Shown here one piece after another: positions 6,393 to 11,786 of a stretch of 11,786 bases of DNA. Made by a program: the position numbers and the translations under genes. This DNA is from Spirochaetes bacterium RBG_16_67_19. Its GTDB lineage: Bacteria > Spirochaetota > Spirochaetia > SZUA-6 > DRHE01. The stretch lies in contig MIBK01000027.1 of assembly GCA_001829505.1 (NCBI GenBank), forward strand, positions 10,395 to 22,180, in the 5' to 3' direction. The notes below the pieces were generated by a model. It searched no databases. It worked only from the letters and a program-made list of their open reading frames with translations, and had not been told where the DNA came from. Every line of letters starts with the position of its first letter. Positions within the stretch are counted from its first letter, which is position 1.

Positions 6393-6761
6393 TCAACCGC
6401 TGCGATCCGCCAAGCTTAGCTCCATGAAAACCCAATGCTGGCGATAGGCAACAGGGATTTCACTCTCTTCATAGGGCGATATGTCCCGAAAACCGAAGGA
6501 TCGATACAGGGCATGGGCGTCGGACATGAATCCGGCGCTTTCGAGGCGGAGAGTGGCATAGTCTGATTGGCGTGCTGCCTTAATGGTTTCGTTCACGAGC
6601 AAACGCCCGATTCCTTTGCGGCGAAAGCTCGGTCGGACGAACATCCGTTTCAGCTCTGCAGTTTGATTTCCGATTGTCCTAGAGCAGGCACTGCCCGCGA
6701 GAGAGCCGTCCTCAAAGGCGAGAAACAGGATTCCGTTCGGCGGCAGAAGCCCGACGGATCG
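6393..6761 (-). pseudogene. GNAT acetyltransferase remnant lacking its N-terminus
   Basis: The open frame reads as the middle and C-terminal part of a GNAT N-acetyltransferase. The order is PPNGILFLAFEDGSLAGSA (beta-strand 2-3 region), ELKRMFVRPSFRRKGIGRLL (strand 4 and acetyl-CoA pyrophosphate loop, R-R-K-G-I-G), then HALYRSFGFRD and a final VFMELSL. About 122 codons remain; the family usually has 150-170, so the first 40-50 residues are missing. The frame opens directly after the E2 stops (TGA TAA) and has no ATG, GTG or TTG until Met40 at 6642-6644. That Met would cut off a core strand, and no good Shine-Dalgarno precedes it. The break coincides with the edge of the 51-bp repeat, so the gene was truncated by the rearrangement. 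Function probably lost. Confidence 0.8.
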
Positions 6762-6764
6762 TTA

Positions 6765-8021
6765 TCATAAAAGCAGCAGCTCCTGGGGGCGGGCGGCCAG
6801 GTCCATGAAGCGGCGCAGGAAGCGCGCGGCATACACCCCGTCCAGGACGCGGTGGTCGAACACCAGCGACAGGGGCAGGTGCGGCACGGCCGCCCAGGCT
6901 CCGCCGCGGGCCACCGGCTGCTCGTGGATGCGCCCCAGGCCCAGGATGGCCACCTGGGGGGGCAGGATCAGCGGCCGCGCGTACAGCCCGGCGAAGGCCC
7001 CGTAGTTGGTCAGGGTGAAGGTGCCGCCGCGCAGCTCCTCCAGCCGCAGGGTCCTCCCGCGCGCGGCGGCGGCCAGCCGGTCCACCTCGGCCTGCAGCTG
7101 GGGCAGGGACAGGCCGTCGGCCCGCCGGATCACGGGCACCGCCAGCCCCTCCTCGGTGTCCACAGCCACGCCCAGGTTCACCTCGCCGAACTGCTCCACC
7201 TCCTGCCGCTGCGGGTGGTAGGCGGCGTTCAGCAGAGGGTATTCGCGCAGGGCGAGGCCCGCGAACTTGAGGAAGAACGGCAGGTAGCTCAGGCGGGGCA
7301 CCTGGCCTTCGCCGCCCCGCCCCTCGTTGAGAGCCCGCCGCAGGGCCACCAGCTCCTCCACGGGCACCAGCTCGTGGATGACCGCCGAGGGAATGGCGTT
7401 GCTTCTTTCCATATTGGAGGCCAGCGCCCGCCGCAGCGTGGAAAGGGGCTGTACCCGGCCGGCTGCCGGCGGTCTGCCGTTCTCCGCGGTCTCGGCGATA
7501 TCCTTGCGCAGCACGCGCCCGCCGGGTCCCGTGCCATGGACAGCCGCCAGGTCGATGCCCTGCCGGGCGGCCAACTTGCGGGCCACCGGGGAGGCGGCAA
7601 CCGGCTGGCCCAGGCCGGGGGCCGTGGTCCCGGCCGTGACGGGCGGCCCGGCCGGCGCCGCTTCACGCCCTTCGCGGCTCGGGGGCAGCTCCGCGGAGGT
7701 CGCGGTTTCCAGGTTCCCGACCAGGGAGCGCTCCTCCTCCATGCCCGCCTCGCCCCCGCCCGAATCCGGCTCCTCCAGCTCGAGCACCGCCAGGGTCCGG
7801 CCGACCTCGATGATCTCTCCCTCCTTGACCCCGAAGCTCACCAGCGTGCCGTCGCGCGGGGAGGGGATGTCGGCTACGACCTTGTCGGTCTCGACGATCG
7901 CCAGGGTCTGGCCTTGCTTCACGCGCTGCCCCGGCTGGACTTTCAGCTCCAGCACCTTGCCCTCGGCCAGCCCCTCGCCGATATCGGGGAAGGCGAACTC
8001 GAAGCGTTTCTTAGGGCTCAT
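6765..8021 (-). CDS. 2-oxo-acid dehydrogenase E2, dihydrolipoamide acyltransferase
   Basis: E2 forms the core of the pyruvate or branched-chain 2-oxo-acid dehydrogenase complex and transfers the acyl group from lipoyl-lysine to CoA. The 418 residues show one lipoyl domain (about 6-82) with Lys47 in VETDKV. A Pro/Glu/Ala-rich linker leads to a peripheral subunit-binding domain (about 143-176, SPVARKLAARQGIDL then GTGPGGRVLRKDI). The catalytic domain (about 190-418) has DHRVLDG with His390 and Asp394. The ATG at 8019-8021 overlaps the E1-beta 3' end by 11 bp. A tandem TGA-TAA stop follows. Its last 51 coding bases are duplicated 847 bp downstream, and the present C-terminus ends LLLL where the displaced copy ends LLLY. 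Whether the substrate is pyruvate or a branched-chain oxo acid cannot be decided from sequence alone. Confidence 0.93.
   Translation of the reverse strand: MSPKKRFEFAFPDIGEGLAEGKVLELKVQPGQRVKQGQTLAIVETDKVVADIPSPRDGTLVSFGVKEGEIIEVGRTLAVLELEEPDSGGGEAGMEEERSLVGNLETATSAELPPSREGREAAPAGPPVTAGTTAPGLGQPVAASPVARKLAARQGIDLAAVHGTGPGGRVLRKDIAETAENGRPPAAGRVQPLSTLRRALASNMERSNAIPSAVIHELVPVEELVALRRALNEGRGGEGQVPRLSYLPFFLKFAGLALREYPLLNAAYHPQRQEVEQFGEVNLGVAVDTEEGLAVPVIRRADGLSLPQLQAEVDRLAAAARGRTLRLEELRGGTFTLTNYGAFAGLYARPLILPPQVAILGLGRIHEQPVARGGAWAAVPHLPLSLVFDHRVLDGVYAARFLRRFMDLAARPQELLLL
6772..6822 (-). repeat. 51-bp direct repeat, in-gene copy at the E2 3' end
   Basis: This is the functional copy of the repeat. 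It supplies the last 17 codons or so of E2, except the extreme end. It matches 5925-5975 at 50 of 51 positions, including third codon positions, which shows recent duplication rather than protein homology. Confidence 0.92.
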
Positions 8022-8994
8022 AGGCCAGGACCCTTTCGGCTTCCAAGGTGATCTGCTCGGAGCGGATCAGGTAGTGGTGCTCGCCGCGGGCCAGGGGGGC
8101 GAAGACGTCCGGCCCGGTCAGGCGGGCGGGCGGTGCCTGGAGGTGCTCGAAGGCCCCCTCCACGGCCGCGGCCATGACCTCGGCCGCGGCGCCGAAGGAT
8201 TCGGAGGCCTCGTGCACGACCAGCAGGCGCCCGGTCTTGCGCACGGAGGCGACCAGCGTCTCGGCGTCCAGCGGGTAGATCGTGCGCAGGTCGATGAGCT
8301 CCACGGAGCGCCCTTTGGCGGCCAGCTGCCGCACCGCTTCGCGGGCCTCCTTCATCTGCGCCCCGTAGGACACCAGGGTCAGCTCGCTGCCCTCCGCTTC
8401 CACCCGCGCTTTGCCCAGAGGGATGGCGTAGGCCTCCTGCGGAACCTCCTGCCGCACGGAGCGGTAGATGCGGGCCGGCTCCAGGAACACCACCGGGTCC
8501 GGGTCGCGGATGGCGGCGATGAGCAGGCCCTTGGCGTCGTAGGGGGTGGAGGGGATCACGACCTTCAGGCCGCGCATGTGGCCGAACAGGGCCTCCATGC
8601 ACTCGGAGTGGTGCTCCGGGGCGCGGATGCCCCCGCCGTGCGGGGTGCGCAGCACCATGGGCACGGTCAGGGAGCCGCGGCTGCGGTTGCGCAGGCGCGC
8701 CGCATGGTTGGCCAGCTGGTTGAAGGCGGAGTAGGTGAAACCGCTGAACTGGATCTCCACCACCGGCTTCAGGCCCCCGACGGCCATGCCGATGGCCGCG
8801 CCCACGATCCCGCCCTCCGAAAGAGGGGTGTCGAAGCAGCGCTCCTCGCCGAAGCGCTCCTGCAGCCCGACCGTGGCCCGGAACACCCCGCCCTTGCCGC
8901 CCACGTCCTGGCCGAACACCAGGACCGCGGGGTCGGCCTCCATCTCCACGGCCAGCGCGTCGGTGACCGCCTCCACCAGGCACAGGCTGCTCAT
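8011..8994 (-). CDS. 2-oxo-acid dehydrogenase E1 component, beta subunit
   Basis: With E1-alpha this forms the thiamine-diphosphate-dependent decarboxylase (alpha2beta2) of a pyruvate or branched-chain 2-oxo-acid dehydrogenase. The 327-residue protein has VLVFGQDVGGKGGVFRAT (25-42), then DTPLSEGGIVGAAIGMA (55-71), with Glu60 in the position that activates the thiamine ring. HGGGIRAPEHHSECMEA (119-135) carries the conserved His129. The transketolase C-terminal domain (about 200-320) includes LIDLRTIYPLD and VVHEASESFG. The ATG at 8992-8994 overlaps the E1-alpha TGA by 4 nt (ATGA). The frame stays open far upstream, but that extension lies antiphase inside E1-alpha and is not coding. Confidence 0.94.
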   Translation of the reverse strand: MSSLCLVEAVTDALAVEMEADPAVLVFGQDVGGKGGVFRATVGLQERFGEERCFDTPLSEGGIVGAAIGMAVGGLKPVVEIQFSGFTYSAFNQLANHAARLRNRSRGSLTVPMVLRTPHGGGIRAPEHHSECMEALFGHMRGLKVVIPSTPYDAKGLLIAAIRDPDPVVFLEPARIYRSVRQEVPQEAYAIPLGKARVEAEGSELTLVSYGAQMKEAREAVRQLAAKGRSVELIDLRTIYPLDAETLVASVRKTGRLLVVHEASESFGAAAEVMAAAVEGAFEHLQAPPARLTGPDVFAPLARGEHHYLIRSEQITLEAERVLAYEP

Positions 8995-10058
8995 GGGCGC
9001 CTGCGCTCCAGCTGTCGGGCCAGGGGCTGCGGCAGCTCGTGGAACATAAACCGGAAGGTGTCCTCCAGGCTCGGGTCGTTGAGGCGCTCGGCCTGCTCGA
9101 ACTCGGCCTGGGCCCTGGCCAGGCACTTCTGTTTGATGTCCTGGACGTCCTTCTTGCGCAGCAGGCCGCGCAGGCGCAGGTAGCGCTCCAGGCGCAGCAG
9201 CGGGTCCAGCGCGCGCCAGCGCTCCACCTCGGAGTCCACCCGGTAATGGCGCGGGTCGTCGGAGGTCGTATGCGCCCCCAGGCGGTAGGTGTAGCCCTCG
9301 ATCAGGGTGGGGCCTCCGCCGGCGCGCGCCTTGTCCGCGGCCTGGCGCACCGCCGCGTACACGGCGAACAGGTCGTTGCCGTCCACCTGCACGCCCTCGA
9401 AGCCGTAGGCGAAGGCCTTCTCGGCCACGGTCGCCGAGGCGGTCTGCTTTCCGGCGGGAAGCGAGATGGCCCACTGGTTGTTCTGGGTGAAGAAGATCAC
9501 CCCGGACTTCCAAACCCCGGCCAGGTTCAGGGCCTCGTGCCAGTCCCCCTCCGAGGTGGCCCCCTCGCCCATGAAAGCGATCACCACCCGGTCGCTGCCG
9601 CGCAAGCGCTCGGCATAGGCCAGCCCCACCGCGTGCAGCGGCTGGCTGCCCACTGGCACGGAGATGGGCAGCATGTGGTAGGTCTCGCGCGGGAGGTGGC
9701 TGCCCAGCTCGTTGCCGTGCCAATAGAGGTAGATCTGGTGCAGGGGCAGCCCGCGCATGATCATGCCGGCCAGCTCGCGGTAGGCCGGCACGAACCAGTC
9801 ATCGGGGCGCAGGGCCAGCAGGGCCCCGGCGGAGTTGGCCTCCTGCCCCTCATTGAGCACGTAGGTGGGCATGCGCCCCTGGCGGTTCAGGTTCACCGCC
9901 CACTCGTCGGCCTGCCGGGCCAGCACCATGACCCGGTAGGCCTCCAGCACCTCTTCGTCGGAGGGACGCGGAAGTGCCGAGACGCAGTCCGCCAGACACC
10001 CTTCCGGGTTGAGGAGGGAAAGGCGTTTGCCCTCCCTTGGGTCGTAAGCTTGGAACAT
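8991..10058 (-). CDS. 2-oxo-acid dehydrogenase E1 component, alpha subunit
   Basis: This is the ThDP-binding alpha chain of the E1 heterotetramer, 355 residues. The pyrophosphate/Mg site appears as GEGATSEGDWHEALNLAGVW (164-183) and closes with NNQWAIS (193-199). The first residue triplet is GEG where many homologues have GDG. The loop GAHTTSDDPRHYR (261-273) is of the kind found in branched-chain and in many actinobacterial/Thermus-type two-chain enzymes, rather than the GHSMSDP of mitochondrial PDH. The ATG at 10056-10058 has AGTAGG about 7 nt upstream, a modest ribosome binding site. It is first in the E1-alpha, E1-beta, E2 operon, whose genes overlap. No lpd (E3) is nearby, so E3 is shared. 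Branched-chain or pyruvate substrate both remain possible. Confidence 0.94.
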   Translation of the reverse strand: MFQAYDPREGKRLSLLNPEGCLADCVSALPRPSDEEVLEAYRVMVLARQADEWAVNLNRQGRMPTYVLNEGQEANSAGALLALRPDDWFVPAYRELAGMIMRGLPLHQIYLYWHGNELGSHLPRETYHMLPISVPVGSQPLHAVGLAYAERLRGSDRVVIAFMGEGATSEGDWHEALNLAGVWKSGVIFFTQNNQWAISLPAGKQTASATVAEKAFAYGFEGVQVDGNDLFAVYAAVRQAADKARAGGGPTLIEGYTYRLGAHTTSDDPRHYRVDSEVERWRALDPLLRLERYLRLRGLLRKKDVQDIKQKCLARAQAEFEQAERLNDPSLEDTFRFMFHELPQPLARQLERRRP

Positions 10059-10071
10059 GCTTATGCCTACT

Positions 10072-10101
10072 TAGATAGTAATATTGATATACGACCGTCA
10101 A
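10072..10101 (-). promoter_or_regulatory. Candidate promoter of the E1-alpha/E1-beta/E2 operon
   Basis: On the minus strand TTGACG (10101-10096, 5 of 6) is a strong -35. Following it, TATCTA (10077-10072, spacing 18) or TACTAT (spacing 15) could serve as the -10. The ATG lies 14 nt beyond the first of these. The -10 is ambiguous. Confidence 0.4.
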
Positions 10102-10114
10102 CCGAAATCGGGGG

Positions 10115-10143
10115 TTGCAGGGGAATGACGGCGCAAATATGAT
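10115..10143 (+). promoter_or_regulatory. Candidate promoter of the internally repeated small protein
   Basis: TTGCAG (10115-10120), a 17-nt spacer and TATGAT (10138-10143, 5 of 6) lie just before a short leader holding AGGGAGG at 10153-10159. This is divergent from the E1-alpha promoter, the two sharing a 107-bp intergenic region. Confidence 0.5.
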
Positions 10144-10165
10144 GTTACCGACAGGGAGGGAACTA

Positions 10166-10453
10166 ATGGCAGACTTCACTTTCAACGGCAAGATCTTGAA
10201 GAATCGCACCGGGCAAAAAATGGGGGAAATCGACCGGACCTTCATCCGGGCCTGGAACAGCTCCAAGCTCGGTGAAATCGACCGGAAGAGCATCCGCAAT
10301 GCCCAGAGCAAGAAAGTCGCCGAGTTCGACGGCAAGGTCGTGAAGGATGACCTGGGCAACAAGCTGGCCGCGATCCAGGATATCCAGAAGCTCATCGAGG
10401 GCCCGACCGGAATGCCCCTCGTGGCCATGTGGTACTTTTTCGTCAGGAAATAA
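10166..10453 (+). CDS. Small internally repeated protein (beta-flower-like), function unknown
   Basis: The 95-residue protein is built of about four tandem units of 16-18 residues, each of the type (F/I)xGKxxKxxxGxKxGEID. In order: NGKILKNRTGQKMGEIDR, TFIRAWNSSKLGEIDR, KSIRNAQSKKVAEFDG and KVVKDDLGNKLAAIQD. A short C-terminal hydrophobic stretch (MPLVAMWYFFV) follows. Such repeats recall the small bacterial beta-flower or propeller-like families with four- or five-fold symmetry; this is from memory, not a search. The ATG at 10166 is chosen because AGGGAGG precedes it by 6 nt. The frame is also open upstream of the promoter, which supports the later start. A membrane protein gene follows after 35 bp. 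Confidence 0.75.
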   Translation: MADFTFNGKILKNRTGQKMGEIDRTFIRAWNSSKLGEIDRKSIRNAQSKKVAEFDGKVVKDDLGNKLAAIQDIQKLIEGPTGMPLVAMWYFFVRK

Positions 10454-10488
10454 CGGCCGGCCTTGATCGCCGGGCGCCGCATAGCGAT

Positions 10489-11154
10489 ATGAACAATGAG
10501 CTGACCTGGAAACGTTGGGGGGCGGCGACCGGCTACCTGGCCTTCGCCCTGGGGATCGCGGCGGCAAGCTTTGAGCGGGGAGCGCCGCCGGCCAATGCCC
10601 CGGTGGAGCAGGCCCTGGCCTACTTCGTGAAATACCGCACGCAGCTCCTGGCCCAGAGCCTGCTGTTCGTGCTGAGCGCCGGGGTGCTGCTCTGGTTCAT
10701 CGGCACCCTGCGCAGCTTTTTATTCAAGGCCGAGGAGGGAACCGGCTGGCTATCCTCGGTGGCCTTCGGCGCCGGCATCCTCTGGGCCGGGCTGCAGCTG
10801 GTCATGCAGGCCGGCCAGGTGGCGCTGGCCATGGGAGCGAACGCCGAGCTGCCCGCGGCGCTGGCCGGGATGATGGGGGACCTGACCTACGCCCTGTCGG
10901 TGATTGCCTACGTGCCCATGGGCATCATGCTCGCCGCGGTGGCGGTGGCCTCCTGGAGGTTCAAGGCCTTCCCTGCCTGGCTGGCCTGGCTCAGCGCGGT
11001 CGCCGCGGCGGCCAACCTGCTGATGTCGGCCGGCATCGTCGCGCAGGGCGGCCCCCTGGTGCCCGGCGGGGTGCTGACCTACGCGCTGTACCTGCTGCAG
11101 GCAGTCTGGCAGGTGGCGACCCCCACCGTGATGCTCGCGCGCGCGAAGGCTTGA
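10489..11154 (+). CDS. Six-helix integral membrane protein, function unknown
   Basis: The 221-residue protein has about six hydrophobic segments: near residues 10-27, 52-73, 86-112, 124-150, 160-184 and 190-215. The loops are short and rich in Gly/Pro/Ala. A periplasmic or external stretch with SFERGAPPANAPVEQAL follows the first helix, and a FKAEEGTGW loop follows the second. I recognise no named transporter or enzyme motif. The general pattern (LLWFIGTLRSFL, then GWLSSVAFGAG) resembles uncharacterised membrane proteins common in actinobacteria and other high-GC genomes. The ATG at 10489 is used; an upstream GTG at 10429 would overlap the preceding gene and adds a non-hydrophobic tail. No good Shine-Dalgarno is seen. 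It probably shares a transcript with its neighbours. Confidence 0.75.
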   Translation: MNNELTWKRWGAATGYLAFALGIAAASFERGAPPANAPVEQALAYFVKYRTQLLAQSLLFVLSAGVLLWFIGTLRSFLFKAEEGTGWLSSVAFGAGILWAGLQLVMQAGQVALAMGANAELPAALAGMMGDLTYALSVIAYVPMGIMLAAVAVASWRFKAFPAWLAWLSAVAAAANLLMSAGIVAQGGPLVPGGVLTYALYLLQAVWQVATPTVMLARAKA

Positions 11155-11185
11155 CCGGGGCCGGCGGATTTACGATCTCTTGGCT

Positions 11186-11626
11186 ATGGAACTCAAGTTC
11201 AGCGAATACGCCAAGATCCGCAAGCCCGTTGCGGAGGTTTTTGCTGCCGTCGTGGATCCAGCCAAGTTGAGCAAGTACTTCACCACCGGCGGGGCCAGCG
11301 CCCCGCTGGTGGAAGGCGCCACGGTCACCTGGGACTTCGCCGATTTCCCCGGCGCCTTCCCGGTGCGCGTGCGCCAGGTGGTGCCCAACCGTTTGATCGT
11401 GCTGGAGTGGCAGGCGGCGGACGGCAAGTACGACACGCGGGTCCGGATCAGCTTCGAGGCCCTGGACTCCGGGTCCAGCAAGATCCAGATCGCCGAGTCG
11501 GGTTGGAAAGAGACCCAGGCGGGGCTGGAGGCCTCTTATGGCAACTGCTACGGCTGGATGAACTTCCTGTGCTGCCTGAAGGTCTGGCTGGAGCAGGGCC
11601 TCAGCCTGCGCGAGTCTTTCTTCTAG
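11186..11626 (+). CDS. SRPBCC/AHSA1-family protein
   Basis: The 146-residue protein has the START-like helix-grip fold of the AHSA1 (Aha1 C-terminal-like) branch of the SRPBCC superfamily, which binds hydrophobic ligands. The family outline is visible: an N-terminal strand, IRKPVAEVFAAVVDPAKLSKYFT, the ATVTWDFADFPGAFPVRV segment, LIVLEWQA, then VRISFEAL. The long C-terminal helix near GWMNFLCCLKVWLEQG is also typical. Bacterial members rarely have known ligands and should not be read as Hsp90 activators. The ATG at 11186 fits family starts better than TTG at 11180. The gene lies 31 bp after the membrane protein gene and overlaps the convergent flavoprotein gene by 26 bp at its 3' end. Confidence 0.87.
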   Translation: MELKFSEYAKIRKPVAEVFAAVVDPAKLSKYFTTGGASAPLVEGATVTWDFADFPGAFPVRVRQVVPNRLIVLEWQAADGKYDTRVRISFEALDSGSSKIQIAESGWKETQAGLEASYGNCYGWMNFLCCLKVWLEQGLSLRESFF

Positions 11627-11786
11627 GCAGGTCGCGCAGCGCGAGCTCGGCGGCCTGCCGGCCGGAGACGGCGGCGTTCACCACCCCGGAAAGCCCCACC
11701 CAGAGGCCGGCCTGGTACAGGCCGGGCAGGAAGGCCGCGCGCCGCTTCCAGCGCAGCGGGTTCTTGTACCCCCAGCCCACGGGCGC
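11601..11786 (-). CDS. Phytoene-desaturase-like FAD/NAD(P) oxidoreductase, C-terminal end
   Basis: Only the last 61 codons are in the window, ending with TGA at 11601-11603. The translation contains FLPGLYQAGLWVGLSGVVN followed by AAVSGRQAAELALRDL. This matches the C-terminal FAD-binding signature of CrtI/CrtISO-like amine-oxidase-superfamily flavoproteins (typically GLYxAGxW, then GxxxAxxSGRxAA). Members desaturate or isomerise carotenoids or saturate retinoids, and many have unknown substrates, so no specific enzyme is assigned. The gene runs leftward from outside the window and its 3' end overlaps that of the SRPBCC gene by 26 bp. Confidence 0.75.
   Translation of the reverse strand, partial: APVGWGYKNPLRWKRRAAFLPGLYQAGLWVGLSGVVNAAVSGRQAAELALRDLPRRKTRAG

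Larger units (their letters stand above)
5925..6822. mobile_element. Putative small integrated segment bounded by 51-bp direct repeats
   Basis: The repeats at 5925-5975 and 6772-6822 enclose about 800 bp at roughly 53% G+C, against roughly 70% on both sides. It carries a GYD-family gene and an N-terminally truncated GNAT gene, both on the minus strand. The arrangement is intact target gene, regenerated 3' end, foreign cargo, displaced 3' end, then old neighbour. That resembles integration into a gene's 3' end with attL/attR-like repeats. No integrase or transposase is present, so it would be a remnant or non-autonomous piece. Single-crossover integration or illegitimate recombination are alternatives. 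The repeat and composition are observed; the mechanism is inferred. Confidence 0.55.

Noticed and set aside
7327..9183. Plus-strand 618-codon frame opposite E2 and E1-beta
   Set aside because: It is a shadow of the oxo-acid dehydrogenase genes, with low-complexity translation and no recognisable motif.
8995..9723. Upstream in-frame extension of E1-beta
   Set aside because: The frame is open only because of high G+C. It lies out of phase inside E1-alpha, whose motifs are clear. The ATG at 8994 gives a normal E1-beta N-terminus.

Overview
The window is GC-rich chromosomal DNA (roughly 65-70% G+C in most genes) with dense, co-oriented or tightly convergent bacterial genes. It looks like a Gram-negative-type bacterium: there is a Sec signal peptide on a likely periplasmic protein, and a tig-clpP-clpX-lon proteostasis cluster. 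From memory, not from a search, the trigger factor most resembles those of Spirochaetes, in its N-terminus ([17 protein letters not shown]) and its PPIase segment ([17 protein letters not shown]). A deep-branching or uncultured high-GC spirochaete-like lineage is therefore my best guess, with moderate confidence only.

Layout. Positions 1-3981 (minus strand) hold tig, clpP, clpX and the 5' third of lon, closely spaced or overlapping and very probably one operon. Upstream of it, 4040-4550 (minus) is a five-tRNA cluster read His-Arg-Lys-Leu-Gly. A strong intrinsic terminator separates it from tig, and its U-tract touches the tig Shine-Dalgarno. A promoter for the tRNAs and an opposing promoter for the next gene lie in 4626-4707. 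Positions 4710-5921 (plus) hold a secreted helical protein of unknown function and a Bcp-type peroxiredoxin. Positions 6765-10058 (minus) encode E1-alpha, E1-beta and E2 of a 2-oxo-acid dehydrogenase complex, without E3. Positions 10166-11626 (plus) hold a small internally repeated protein, a six-helix membrane protein and an SRPBCC/AHSA1 protein. The window ends in the C-terminus of a convergent phytoene-desaturase-like flavoprotein (minus).

The anomalous part is 5925-6822. The last 51 bp of the E2 gene (6772-6822) are repeated almost perfectly (50 of 51) at 5925-5975, beside the bcp stop codon. Between the copies lies about 800 bp of clearly lower G+C (about 53%). It carries a GYD-family gene and an acetyltransferase gene that has lost its N-terminus exactly at the junction with the E2 tail. 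This is the architecture expected when foreign DNA enters the 3' end of a gene and regenerates that end. A second notable point is an A AAA AAG slippery heptamer at the end of clpX. It sits in the right frame for a -1 shift to run directly into lon.

How the genes work together: trigger factor meets nascent chains, and ClpXP and Lon degrade misfolded or regulatory proteins. The tRNA cluster supplies translation. E1-alpha, E1-beta and E2 oxidatively decarboxylate a 2-oxo acid (pyruvate or a branched-chain oxo acid) to acyl-CoA, using an E3 encoded elsewhere. Bcp and its secreted partner probably serve oxidative or envelope stress.
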